Below are positions 15,997 through 23,994 of a DNA stretch of 26,858 nt, piece by piece (within the stretch, counting starts at the first letter, position 1; every line of letters begins with the position of its first letter). The notes under the pieces were generated by a model. The model worked only from the letters and a program-made list of their open reading frames with translations. It did no database searches and had not been told where the DNA came from. A program made the position numbers and the translations under genes. The stretch comes from Ignavibacteria bacterium UBA5771 (GTDB taxonomy: Bacteria; Bacteroidota; Ignavibacteria; Kapaibacteriales; UBA2268), in NCBI GenBank assembly GCA_002418685.1, contig DIEP01000063.1, forward strand, positions 1 to 26,858, in the 5' to 3' direction.

Positions 15997-18705
15997 TTAT
16001 TGCTCTATATTTTTTAATACTTCAAGGTTAATTTTTACTTTTTCTATTGTATTTTGCATACTCTCAAGCTTTTCTTTTTCATAATCAATTGTGTCTGCTG
16101 CTGCTTTTTCAATGAATTGTGGATTTGCTAATTTATTTTTGCTTGCTTGAATATTATTCTGAAGCCGTTCGATTTCTCGCTCAATTCTAGTTATTTCTTT
16201 CTGCAAATCAATTTTTGAATCTAATATCAAGGCAATTTCGATTCCACGGATCACACTTCTTATTGCGTTTTTTTGTTTAATTGGAGGGTTAATCTGCAAA
16301 TTTGATATTTTTGCTAAATCAGATATGGGTTTGTGCAAATTCTCGAAATACTTGGTAAATTTCGGATCTTCAATATGAAGATTAATAGGCAATGAAACCG
16401 AGGGCTGAACTCCGAGCATTGCGCGCAAACTGCGAATTTCTTCGACGACTAACTGGATAATTTCAAAATCGTTTTCTTGTTCAATTGATATATATTCCTC
16501 ATTTTCAATTGGATAATTTTGCGTAGAAATTGTTTCATCCTCTGCTTTTCCAAAAAGCAAATGCCAAATTTCTTCGCTAATAAATGGCATAACAGGATGA
16601 ATCAGAAGCAATATTTTTTCAAATATATATAATGCAAATTTCACAATTTCTGCTTTTCTATTCGCACTTTCTGCATTGGAAAATTCCGCTTTTATAATTT
16701 CAATATACCAATCGCAGAAATCTCGCCAAATAAAATCATAAAGCGTTTTGGAAAAATCATTTAACTTATATTGCGAAAGGTTTTGGTTTGTTCTTTTAAT
16801 TGTTGAATTAAGCCTCGATAATATCCAATGTTCCGCAAAAGTTAAATTTTCAAAAGACAATTTAGTATTTTGAAAAATGCCATCATCGACATCGTCTTTT
16901 TTCATTTGTATAAAGCGGGCAGCATTCCATATTTTATTTGCAAAATTTCTACCAAGTTGAGTTGATGCAATATCTTGCGATTTTACATCCACATCAAGTC
17001 GCAAGTCCTGTCCCAATGGTGATAAATAAACCATAGTGAAGCGAACGGCGTCTGCACCATATTTTTCAATTATATTCAGTGGATCAGGTGAATTGCCCAA
17101 AGATTTCGAGAGCTTTCGTCCCTTATTATCTCGAATGGTACTCGTAAAATAGACATTTTTGAAAGGGATAGTATTTGCAAATTTTTCCGTCGCCATAATC
17201 ATTCTTGCAACCCAGAAGAAGAGAATATCAGGACCCGTCACAAGTAAATCAGTTGGCAAAAACTTTTTGATAATTTCATTTTGCTCGCTTGAATCAGGGT
17301 CCCAACGCATTGTTGTTAGGGGCCACAACCAAGATGAAAACCAAGTGTCGAGCACATCAGGATCTTGAGTTAGTTCATCAGTAGAGGAGAGATTAAGTTT
17401 TTTACGAGCTTCCTCGGGATTGATCGCAGCAGTATAGCGTCCATCTTTAGCATAATAAACGGGAATGCGATGACCCCACCATAGCTGACGCGAAATGCAC
17501 CAATCGCGAATATTTCTCATCCAATGTTCATAAGTTTTTAACCAATGCTCGGGAACAAAATTGATTTCACCATCCAACACAACTTGCAGAGCTTTTTCGG
17601 CAAGCGGTTGCATTTGCACAAACCATTGGTCGCTCAAAAAAGGTTCAGTTGGTTCGCCACCACGCTGGGAAAATCCAATACTATGGGTATAATCCTCAAT
17701 TTTTTCAATTAAATTGTTTTCTGTTAATTTCTCGACTATTTTCTTTCTAGCCACATATCTATCTAAACCTTTGAATCCGTCTGCAAGTTCATTTAGTGTT
17801 CCATCGGGATTTATAGTATTTATTATTGGTAAATTATGCCTTATGCCAACTTCAAAATCGTTAATGTCGTGTGCAGGAGTAATTTTCAAGCATCCTGTTC
17901 CAAATTCAATATCTACGTAATCATCTGCTATAATAGGCACTTCCCTTCCAACTAATGGAACAATCACGGTTTTCCCAACATAATCTTTATATTTTTCATC
18001 ATTTGGATTGACTGCTACCGCAACATCTCCGTAAATTGTTTCGGGACGTACCGTTGCCACTGCAATATAATTTTGAGAATTTGGAAAATAATACTTCATT
18101 GTGTAAAGATGCTCACGAATTTCTCGATGTTCAACTTCTTCATCAGAAAGTGCAGTTTGAGCTAGCGGAGACCAATTGATTATTCTTTTCCCACGATAAA
18201 TAAGCCCATCATCGAACAAGCGGATAAATGCAGCTTGGACGGCTTTGCTTGCAGATTCATCCATTGTGAAAAGCGTGCGTTTCCAATCTGCTGATGCTCC
18301 AAGCTTCTTCATCTGATTTAATATAATATTGCCATATTTCTCACGCCATTGCCAAATTTGTTCGGTGAACTTCTCTCTCCCTAAATCATAGCGGGTCTTT
18401 CCTTCAATTGCCAATTCTTTTTCGACCCGCGTTTGTGTGGCAATGCCTGCATGGTCTGTACCAGGAAACCAGCAGGATTCATAGCCCTGCATTCGTTTCC
18501 AGCGAATATAAATATCTTGAATTGTGATATTCAAGACATGTCCGAAATGCAAAATACCTGTAATATTTGGTGGTGGCATAAGAATGCTAAATGCCGGTTT
18601 TGCAGAGTGTTCATCAGTATCAAATATATTATTATCAAGCCAACGCTGATACCATTTATCTTCAATTTCATTAGGAGAATAAGCTTTTGAGAATGTAGAA
18701 TCCAT
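15997..18705 (-). CDS. valS: Valyl-tRNA synthetase
   Basis: 902 residues, full length for the family. The class I signature appears as HFGH (53-56) after PPPNITGIL, and the KMSKS loop as KLSKS (531-535, followed by LGNSPDP). Between them lie the CP1 editing domain and the conserved GTDHAGIATQ segment. The anticodon-binding domain contains the ISEEIWH motif. The last 70 residues form the arginine/lysine-rich coiled coil that contacts tRNA in bacterial ValRS. It charges tRNA-Val and hydrolyses mischarged Thr. It is the first gene of the minus-strand group, directly followed by the dCMP deaminase. Substitution of L for M in the KMSKS loop is a tolerated variant. Confidence 0.97.
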   Translation of the reverse strand: MDSTFSKAYSPNEIEDKWYQRWLDNNIFDTDEHSAKPAFSILMPPPNITGILHFGHVLNITIQDIYIRWKRMQGYESCWFPGTDHAGIATQTRVEKELAIEGKTRYDLGREKFTEQIWQWREKYGNIILNQMKKLGASADWKRTLFTMDESASKAVQAAFIRLFDDGLIYRGKRIINWSPLAQTALSDEEVEHREIREHLYTMKYYFPNSQNYIAVATVRPETIYGDVAVAVNPNDEKYKDYVGKTVIVPLVGREVPIIADDYVDIEFGTGCLKITPAHDINDFEVGIRHNLPIINTINPDGTLNELADGFKGLDRYVARKKIVEKLTENNLIEKIEDYTHSIGFSQRGGEPTEPFLSDQWFVQMQPLAEKALQVVLDGEINFVPEHWLKTYEHWMRNIRDWCISRQLWWGHRIPVYYAKDGRYTAAINPEEARKKLNLSSTDELTQDPDVLDTWFSSWLWPLTTMRWDPDSSEQNEIIKKFLPTDLLVTGPDILFFWVARMIMATEKFANTIPFKNVYFTSTIRDNKGRKLSKSLGNSPDPLNIIEKYGADAVRFTMVYLSPLGQDLRLDVDVKSQDIASTQLGRNFANKIWNAARFIQMKKDDVDDGIFQNTKLSFENLTFAEHWILSRLNSTIKRTNQNLSQYKLNDFSKTLYDFIWRDFCDWYIEIIKAEFSNAESANRKAEIVKFALYIFEKILLLIHPVMPFISEEIWHLLFGKAEDETISTQNYPIENEEYISIEQENDFEIIQLVVEEIRSLRAMLGVQPSVSLPINLHIEDPKFTKYFENLHKPISDLAKISNLQINPPIKQKNAIRSVIRGIEIALILDSKIDLQKEITRIEREIERLQNNIQASKNKLANPQFIEKAAADTIDYEKEKLESMQNTIEKVKINLEVLKNIEQ

Positions 18706-19047
18706 AAATTATTAATATTCAAAAGACTACAAATTTAAGAAAATATTATCAATTATTAAAAATATATTGATCTACGTTAGAATTTCAATGGTTCAATGAG
18801 ATTGTCTCACAGCATGCTCAATAATCGGAAATGTGCATTTGCAATTAAATATTATTTTCTCATAAATAATATCGCAAAAAAAATTAATATTTTTTTTGAA
18901 ACTTAAAAAAAAACTGTTGACTTTATATTCTGAATTCCGTAATTTGTATTGAAAAAAAAATTACATTTGGAAAAACTGTTAATTTATAATTAATATTTTT
19001 GTTCTTTTAAATAACTTTTTTGTTTAACAAAACACACAGGACTTGTT
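18706..19047. other. 342-base AT-rich divergent control region between valS and susC
   Basis: There is no open frame of note and no tRNA. The region holds several homopolymer tracts: A8 (18876-18883) and T8 (18890-18897) around a TTAATA core, A9 (18905-18913) and A9 (18952-18960). A short inverted repeat TGAGA-TTG-TCTCA lies further left, near 18800. The A-tracts could bend DNA or act as an UP element for the susC promoter. The valS promoter must also lie here, but I cannot pick it out with confidence. A TATTTTTG (18994-19001) matches the Bacteroidetes -7 element but has no well-spaced -33 TTTG. Confidence 0.5.
18917..18945 (+). promoter_or_regulatory. Candidate promoter for the susC-susD operon
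   Basis: TTGACT (18917-18922), a 17-base spacer and TAATTT (18940-18945) lie directly downstream of an A9 tract. Transcription would start near 18952, at the next A9 tract, giving a leader of about 96 bases. The -35 is strong (five of six) and the -10 weak. The TATTTTTG at 18994-19001 is a rival if the cell uses Bacteroidetes-type promoters. Confidence 0.35.
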
Positions 19048-22000
19048 ATGGCAGTATACCTTACAATCTCCAAAAAATCTTTGCAGCAAATTATAGCAAA
19101 GATAACAAGCACTAAGAGTTCTGTTGTGGTTATTCTTTTTGCACTGCTTCTCAGCATTGGGCAAGTATTTGCACAAGAAGGAACATTTATGTCGGGTAGG
19201 ATTACCGATCAAGAGACAGGATCTCCACTTGTAGGAGCTTCTGTCTCTATTTCCTCTTTGCGAATTGGAGCGGTGACTGATAAAGACGGGTACTTCCGTT
19301 TCCGAGCACCTTCGGGTCGATACACTCTGGAAGTTCGTTATGTCGGTTATCAAACTTACACCCAATCAATTGTTATCAAAGAGAATCAAACCACAACAGT
19401 GGAAATCAAATTAACGCAGGGTACTATCCTCACCAATGAAATTGTAGTTGTCGGGTTGAGTGGCGAAGTCGACAGAACCAAGCTCGGGAACACAATAGGA
19501 TCAGTGGGTAGTGAAGCAGTGAACAATGTGGTGAGTTCTTCAGCTATCGACGCATTGAGCGGAAGAGTGCTGGGAGCTCAAGTAACGAAGAATTCAGGGA
19601 CACCTGGAGCAGGTACTTACATTACTCTTCGAGGTCGCAAAACTATCGAAGGATCATCAGAACCTCTTTATGTTGTCGATGGAATCATAATTGATAACAC
19701 GTCTCTTTATGATGGATCAGGCCGTTATCAATTTTCTAACAGAGCAGTGGATATTAATCCCGATGACATCGAGTCTATGCAAATCCTTAAAGGTGCATCA
19801 GCAGCAGCAATTTATGGAGCAAAGGCAGGCAATGGTGTTATCATCATTAATACAAAGCGCGGTAAATTAACTTCTTCGGACAAACCTGCAAGAGTAAACT
19901 TTTATACTTCATTTGAAGCAGGAACAAAAGCAGGAACAATTCCATTGCAAAGAATATATGGACAAAGAATTCCTGCAGCACCATATACTCCAGGGTCGTC
20001 AGATTCTTATGCTATGGATGATAATGGTCTACCGATGCCACTTCCAGCGGGCACACCTACTTATGATCACTCTGAGGATGTTTTCAGAACTGCATATTCC
20101 ACTGAAAATAATTTATCAATAAGTGGTGGAGTTCCGCAATTCGACTATCTATTGTCAGGTTCTTATTTATACAACCAAGGATATGTTGAAGGTTCAAGTT
20201 TGGAGCGCTCATCAATTCGTGCAAACCTTGGATTTACTTTATTTCCAAAAGTAACTGTGCAGAGCAATACAAACTATATTTACACAGATAATAATCTGCC
20301 ACAAGATGGGTCAAATACATCAGGTATTATGCTCGGAGGATTAAGAACGCCACCTGATTTCAACAATAAGAATTATCTCGAAGATGATGGTGTGACACAA
20401 CACAGATTTGCATTTTATGATAATCCAATTTGGACACAAAATACCAATACTTTCGATCAAAAAATTAACCGCGTTTTGCATAATACAGAGGCAAAGTGGA
20501 TGCCATTTGATTGGTTGACTTTAACCGGTCGTTATGGTATGGATTGGTATTCATTTAGTTATAATGAACGACTTGCCGTGCAAAGCGCAAATTCACCTTC
20601 TCGATTGGGTTCTATCTCTCGGTATGACGCAAGCAATTGGCAACAAAACCTTGATTTGACATTTAACATAAACCAATCACTTTTTGAGGATAATCTCGCA
20701 ATGAATCTTGTTGGTGGAAGCCAAATTGTATGGTATGATCGGACTACTACTTATGGATATTCATCATCAACACTTCCTTTCTTTGACCAAATTGCAGCGG
20801 GTGCCACAAAAGATGCATCGAGCACATTAACTAAGACCAAAACCGTTGGATATTTCGGACAATTAACCTCAACTTATATTAATAGGTATTCTCTTACTTT
20901 GGGCATACGACGAGACGGAAGCTCCACTTTTGGCGAATCGAATAAGTTCCATTATTATCCCAAAGTTGGGTTATCATACACCCTTAGCAATGAACCATTC
21001 TTTGAAGGTATGAAAAATATCTTTAGCAATGTCAGATTAAGAGGATCATGGGGAGAAGCGGGTTCACCAACTCTGCCTTATGCTTATGCAACCAATACTG
21101 TCTATTTGACTGATGGTAATTTCGATCCTTGGGTTGATGCTTCTCAATCACGTCGTGGTGGCTTCAATGGTATTCGAGCATACGAAATAGCAGGTGCAAA
21201 GGATATTAATCCCGAACTTTCAATTGAGCGTGAAGTTGGTATTGATCTTGGTTTGTTGGATGATAGAGTTACCATAGAAGCTACATTTTATCATTCTAAT
21301 GTGTTTGATATGATTCTATCTGTTCCTGCACCACCATCAACGGGCTTTACCTATCAATTAAAGAATGGCGCAGCAATGTGGAATGAAGGTATTGAATTGG
21401 GAATTACTGCTAATCCAATTCGAACCAAAACAGTAAATTGGGTAACCGCACTTAACTATACACGAAATTATAATCTTGTTACATCTCTTGATGCACAATA
21501 TTATGATATTACGGGTGGCTTTGTCGGTGCACTAAACGATGCAGTTGTTGGATATCCATTGGGCTCATTTAGAATGTATGGCTGGCTTAGATTTGATGCT
21601 GACCGTTATGCAAAAGAAGATACAAACTATGTTAAGGATGCAGAAATGAATACATATCATTATAAAGATGGTGATATAAGATACTCCTATTGGGATCCTA
21701 GCACAAAAAAAGTTGTCGGTGATGATTATGAAGGGAACTATGTTGGTGCTCCTCGTCAATCACCAAGTTTAGTTATGGTTGGCGACCCTAATCCAAGTTT
21801 TATGCTTTCATGGAGAAACGATATTACTTTGTTCAATAATCTTACTATCAGTTTTCTCTTTGATGGTGTATTTAATTTCGATGTATGGAATGGAACACGT
21901 GGCGCATTGTATAATTTCGGAGTTGCAGACGACACAAAAGATCGTGCTGATCTTTGGGTAGAAAATGGCCATCAAGTCTATGATTATACTAATGTAATCA

Positions 22001-22335
22001 AAAACGACAATGAACAAGAACGTGTTGCAGTAAATAAACAAGATAAATACCGGGCATATTATAATGGCTTTTATATTAATGAGCCATTCATTGAAGACGG
22101 AACATTTATCAAATTACGCGAATTGAGCGTAAGCTATCGCTGGCGTGGTCTTGAGCAATGGAATCTTGGTGATATCGTATTTTCATTTGCTGCTCGCAAT
22201 TTATTTACAATCACCGATTACACAGGTTTTGACCCCGAAGTTAATACATTCTCTTTGGCAGAAGGTCGTGGAGTTGATTATTTCACACTTCCACAGATGC
22301 GTTCTTACAGATTTAGTATATCAATTAACTATTAA
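19048..22335 (+). CDS. SusC/RagA-family TonB-dependent outer-membrane transporter
   Basis: 1095 residues. A long signal peptide (about 1-42, cleavage after VFA) precedes a carboxypeptidase-regulatory-like domain (about 47-125). The TonB-box-like EIVVVG (131-136) and the plug domain (about 143-270) follow, the plug including LRGRKTI, PLYVVDG and the IYGAKAGNGVIIINTKRG signature near its end. The rest is the 22-strand barrel, closing with SISINY. With SusD it forms the lidded importer that takes oligosaccharides or peptides across the outer membrane using TonB energy. A modest AGGA six bases before the ATG may serve as ribosome-binding site. The first 500 bases after the signal peptide are visibly richer in GC than the barrel part. 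The substrate is unknown, with no glycosidase beside it. Confidence 0.95.
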   Translation: MAVYLTISKKSLQQIIAKITSTKSSVVVILFALLLSIGQVFAQEGTFMSGRITDQETGSPLVGASVSISSLRIGAVTDKDGYFRFRAPSGRYTLEVRYVGYQTYTQSIVIKENQTTTVEIKLTQGTILTNEIVVVGLSGEVDRTKLGNTIGSVGSEAVNNVVSSSAIDALSGRVLGAQVTKNSGTPGAGTYITLRGRKTIEGSSEPLYVVDGIIIDNTSLYDGSGRYQFSNRAVDINPDDIESMQILKGASAAAIYGAKAGNGVIIINTKRGKLTSSDKPARVNFYTSFEAGTKAGTIPLQRIYGQRIPAAPYTPGSSDSYAMDDNGLPMPLPAGTPTYDHSEDVFRTAYSTENNLSISGGVPQFDYLLSGSYLYNQGYVEGSSLERSSIRANLGFTLFPKVTVQSNTNYIYTDNNLPQDGSNTSGIMLGGLRTPPDFNNKNYLEDDGVTQHRFAFYDNPIWTQNTNTFDQKINRVLHNTEAKWMPFDWLTLTGRYGMDWYSFSYNERLAVQSANSPSRLGSISRYDASNWQQNLDLTFNINQSLFEDNLAMNLVGGSQIVWYDRTTTYGYSSSTLPFFDQIAAGATKDASSTLTKTKTVGYFGQLTSTYINRYSLTLGIRRDGSSTFGESNKFHYYPKVGLSYTLSNEPFFEGMKNIFSNVRLRGSWGEAGSPTLPYAYATNTVYLTDGNFDPWVDASQSRRGGFNGIRAYEIAGAKDINPELSIEREVGIDLGLLDDRVTIEATFYHSNVFDMILSVPAPPSTGFTYQLKNGAAMWNEGIELGITANPIRTKTVNWVTALNYTRNYNLVTSLDAQYYDITGGFVGALNDAVVGYPLGSFRMYGWLRFDADRYAKEDTNYVKDAEMNTYHYKDGDIRYSYWDPSTKKVVGDDYEGNYVGAPRQSPSLVMVGDPNPSFMLSWRNDITLFNNLTISFLFDGVFNFDVWNGTRGALYNFGVADDTKDRADLWVENGHQVYDYTNVIKNDNEQERVAVNKQDKYRAYYNGFYINEPFIEDGTFIKLRELSVSYRWRGLEQWNLGDIVFSFAARNLFTITDYTGFDPEVNTFSLAEGRGVDYFTLPQMRSYRFSISINY

Positions 22336-22340
22336 GGAGG
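22334..22340 (+). promoter_or_regulatory. Perfect Shine-Dalgarno of the SusD gene overlapping the susC stop
   Basis: AAGGAGG begins inside the susC TAA stop and ends six bases before the susD ATG. It is the strongest ribosome-binding site in the window, where most starts have none. It should give SusD efficient re-initiation or independent initiation relative to SusC. Confidence 0.8.
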
Positions 22341-22346
22341 AGAACA

Positions 22347-23774
22347 ATGAAAAATATAAAATCAAAATTCGTATTGTTCAGTATTTTACCATTGCTTTTT
22401 GCAAGTGGAATCGTTTTTACTTCTTGCAATATCGATGATAGCATAAATGTCGATCCAAATGCAATAGCAGAAGCTAAAGTAAAATCCGTTGATGGTATTC
22501 GAGCATTACTTGTTGCTTTGCAGGTGAATGCAGGAGACACCTATAGTCGGGATAGATCTCGTATTGCAAGTATTTGGTCGTGGCAAATGTGTGCTCCTCC
22601 AGGAATAGGGCGTGCACAACCACTTGCTTGGAATTCTTATAATATGACAGATGACGGTCCAACCGATGATTATTGGGTAATTACGTATCGTGGTGTAAAA
22701 ATAGCAAATGATATTATAGAATATACGCCTGACGTATTTAAAGATGCTCTTGCAAGCCAAGGCAATGTCTACCTGGGTATTGCAAAGACGTATAAAGCAA
22801 TGCTGCTTGGCGAAGCTGCTGCAACTTGGGGATCAATTCCTATCACTATCAATGGTATAGAGCCACCTGATTTCGTAGATCAGCAAACTGCATATAACTA
22901 TGTTCAAACTCTTCTCGATGAAGCGTTGGGACATTTCTCACAAGAGACAGCTGCTGTTAATAGAGATCTTAACTTTGGTGGCAATAAAGACCAATGGATT
23001 GCAGTAATTCATTCCTTGAAAGCTCGATATTATCTCCACATTGGTAATTACACTGAGGCACTTACCCAAGCAAATCAGGGGATTGTGGATAATACTGGTA
23101 ATCTGATGGCTTTCTTCTCCGATAATACAGGCGAATACGCAAGTTGGGGAATGTGGGTGCAAAATGAATCCGAAACTATCAGGGGAGAAAAATATTTCGT
23201 TGATTTACTGAAAAGCGAACCTAATGATGCAAGACTTTCTGCATATTTCACACCAGGAGCAGAATCCGGTGGTGTATATTATGGATACGCCGTGCATAGC
23301 GAAAATCTTTATCCAAACCCTGTCGATACGTTCGAACTAAACGTAAACTACACTGTCAGAATGAAAAAATATAGCACATTCGCTGAGTCTTTCCCATTAA
23401 TTCGCTGGGAAGAAAACGTATTGATTAAAGCAGAAGCAGAAGCACGAACAAATGCAGTTGGACCTGCTGTTGCAGATGTGAATATTATCAGGGCGAATGC
23501 GGGACTTACTGATTTTGCAAGTTCTGACAGGGATGCGGTTATTCAAGAAGTTCTGAAGCAGAAGTTTTTGGAATTATACCTTGAAGGACAAAGCTGGCAT
23601 GACCAGAGGAGAACGGGGACACTTCCCAATCCAATTAATGCAAGCCAAGGCAACACAACTATGCGATTTATCTTCGGTCAAAGCGAGAAAAATGCTAATC
23701 CAAAGGTTCCTGCTGATAATGATATGCTTGTAAAATGGTTATTAAATACTAAATATGGAGGGCTTGTTCCATAG
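22347..23774 (+). CDS. SusD/RagB-family surface lipoprotein (SusD-like_2 type)
   Basis: 475 residues. The lipoprotein signal ends in FTSC with C27 as the lipidated cysteine. The mature start CNIDDS has acidic residues at +3 and +4, like the surface-export signal of Bacteroidota lipoproteins. The helical TPR-type SusD fold is indicated by the YRGVKIANDII segment, AKTYKAMLLGEAAATWGSIP, the KARYYLHIGNYTEALTQA repeat and the late FLELYLEGQSWHDQRR region. The last matches the ending typical of SusD proteins. It acts as the substrate-capturing lid over the SusC barrel. It starts 11 bases after susC, and the pair ends at a strong terminator, so the operon seems to contain just these two genes. Ligand class cannot be told from sequence. 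Confidence 0.93.
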   Translation: MKNIKSKFVLFSILPLLFASGIVFTSCNIDDSINVDPNAIAEAKVKSVDGIRALLVALQVNAGDTYSRDRSRIASIWSWQMCAPPGIGRAQPLAWNSYNMTDDGPTDDYWVITYRGVKIANDIIEYTPDVFKDALASQGNVYLGIAKTYKAMLLGEAAATWGSIPITINGIEPPDFVDQQTAYNYVQTLLDEALGHFSQETAAVNRDLNFGGNKDQWIAVIHSLKARYYLHIGNYTEALTQANQGIVDNTGNLMAFFSDNTGEYASWGMWVQNESETIRGEKYFVDLLKSEPNDARLSAYFTPGAESGGVYYGYAVHSENLYPNPVDTFELNVNYTVRMKKYSTFAESFPLIRWEENVLIKAEAEARTNAVGPAVADVNIIRANAGLTDFASSDRDAVIQEVLKQKFLELYLEGQSWHDQRRTGTLPNPINASQGNTTMRFIFGQSEKNANPKVPADNDMLVKWLLNTKYGGLVP

Positions 23775-23785
23775 CGAACATTCTT

Positions 23786-23817
23786 TGTAGGGGCAGGTTC
23801 GGAATTTACCCCCTACA
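23786..23817. repeat. REP-like palindrome downstream of susD
   Basis: TGTAGGGG (23786-23793) and CCCCTACA (23810-23817) form a perfect eight-base-pair stem around a 16-base loop containing CAGGTTC. The element begins 11 bases after the susD stop. It resembles a decayed copy of the GTAGGGGCAGGTT...AACCTGCCCCTAC palindromes that I recall as dispersed in some bacterial genomes: the outer arm is kept and the inner arm has diverged. There is no U-tract, so it is not itself a terminator. Confidence 0.5.
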
Positions 23818-23854
23818 TGTTAAAACAAAGGTCATTACAAGAAGAATAACAAAT

Positions 23855-23893
23855 AAAAAATCCCCCACTAATTAAACGCGGGGGATTTTTTTT
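23855..23893 (+). terminator. Rho-independent terminator of the susCD operon
   Basis: A5-6 T CCCCC (23855-23866) pairs with GGGGG A T6 (23880-23891) around a 13-base loop, and T continues to 23893. The five GC pairs followed by eight Ts make a clear intrinsic terminator. The A-run on the other arm gives it the symmetric look of a bidirectional terminator. It separates susCD from enolase. Confidence 0.9.
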
Positions 23894-23921
23894 AATATTT
23901 AGATAAATATTTTATACAATC

Positions 23922-23950
23922 TTCATAAGAAACCCTTAATTTTGTATAAT
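23922..23950 (+). promoter_or_regulatory. Candidate enolase promoter
   Basis: TTCATA (23922-23927), a 17-base spacer and a perfect TATAAT (23945-23950) lie between the terminator and the enolase start. The predicted leader is about 38 bases. An AGGAG (23981-23985) nine bases before the ATG is a good ribosome-binding site. Confidence 0.45.
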
Positions 23951-23994
23951 TTGTATTTTAAATTTATTTATTTTAATAATAGGAGAATATAATT

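Noticed and set aside
18876..18897. A8-TTAATA-T8 as a terminator hairpin
   Set aside because: The stem is only A-T pairs and it lies upstream of both flanking genes, where no transcript is expected to end.
19024..19365. Minus-strand open frame of 113 codons over the susC start
   Set aside because: It lies antisense to the susC signal peptide and regulatory-like domain, has no recognisable domain, and the susC frame is clearly coding.
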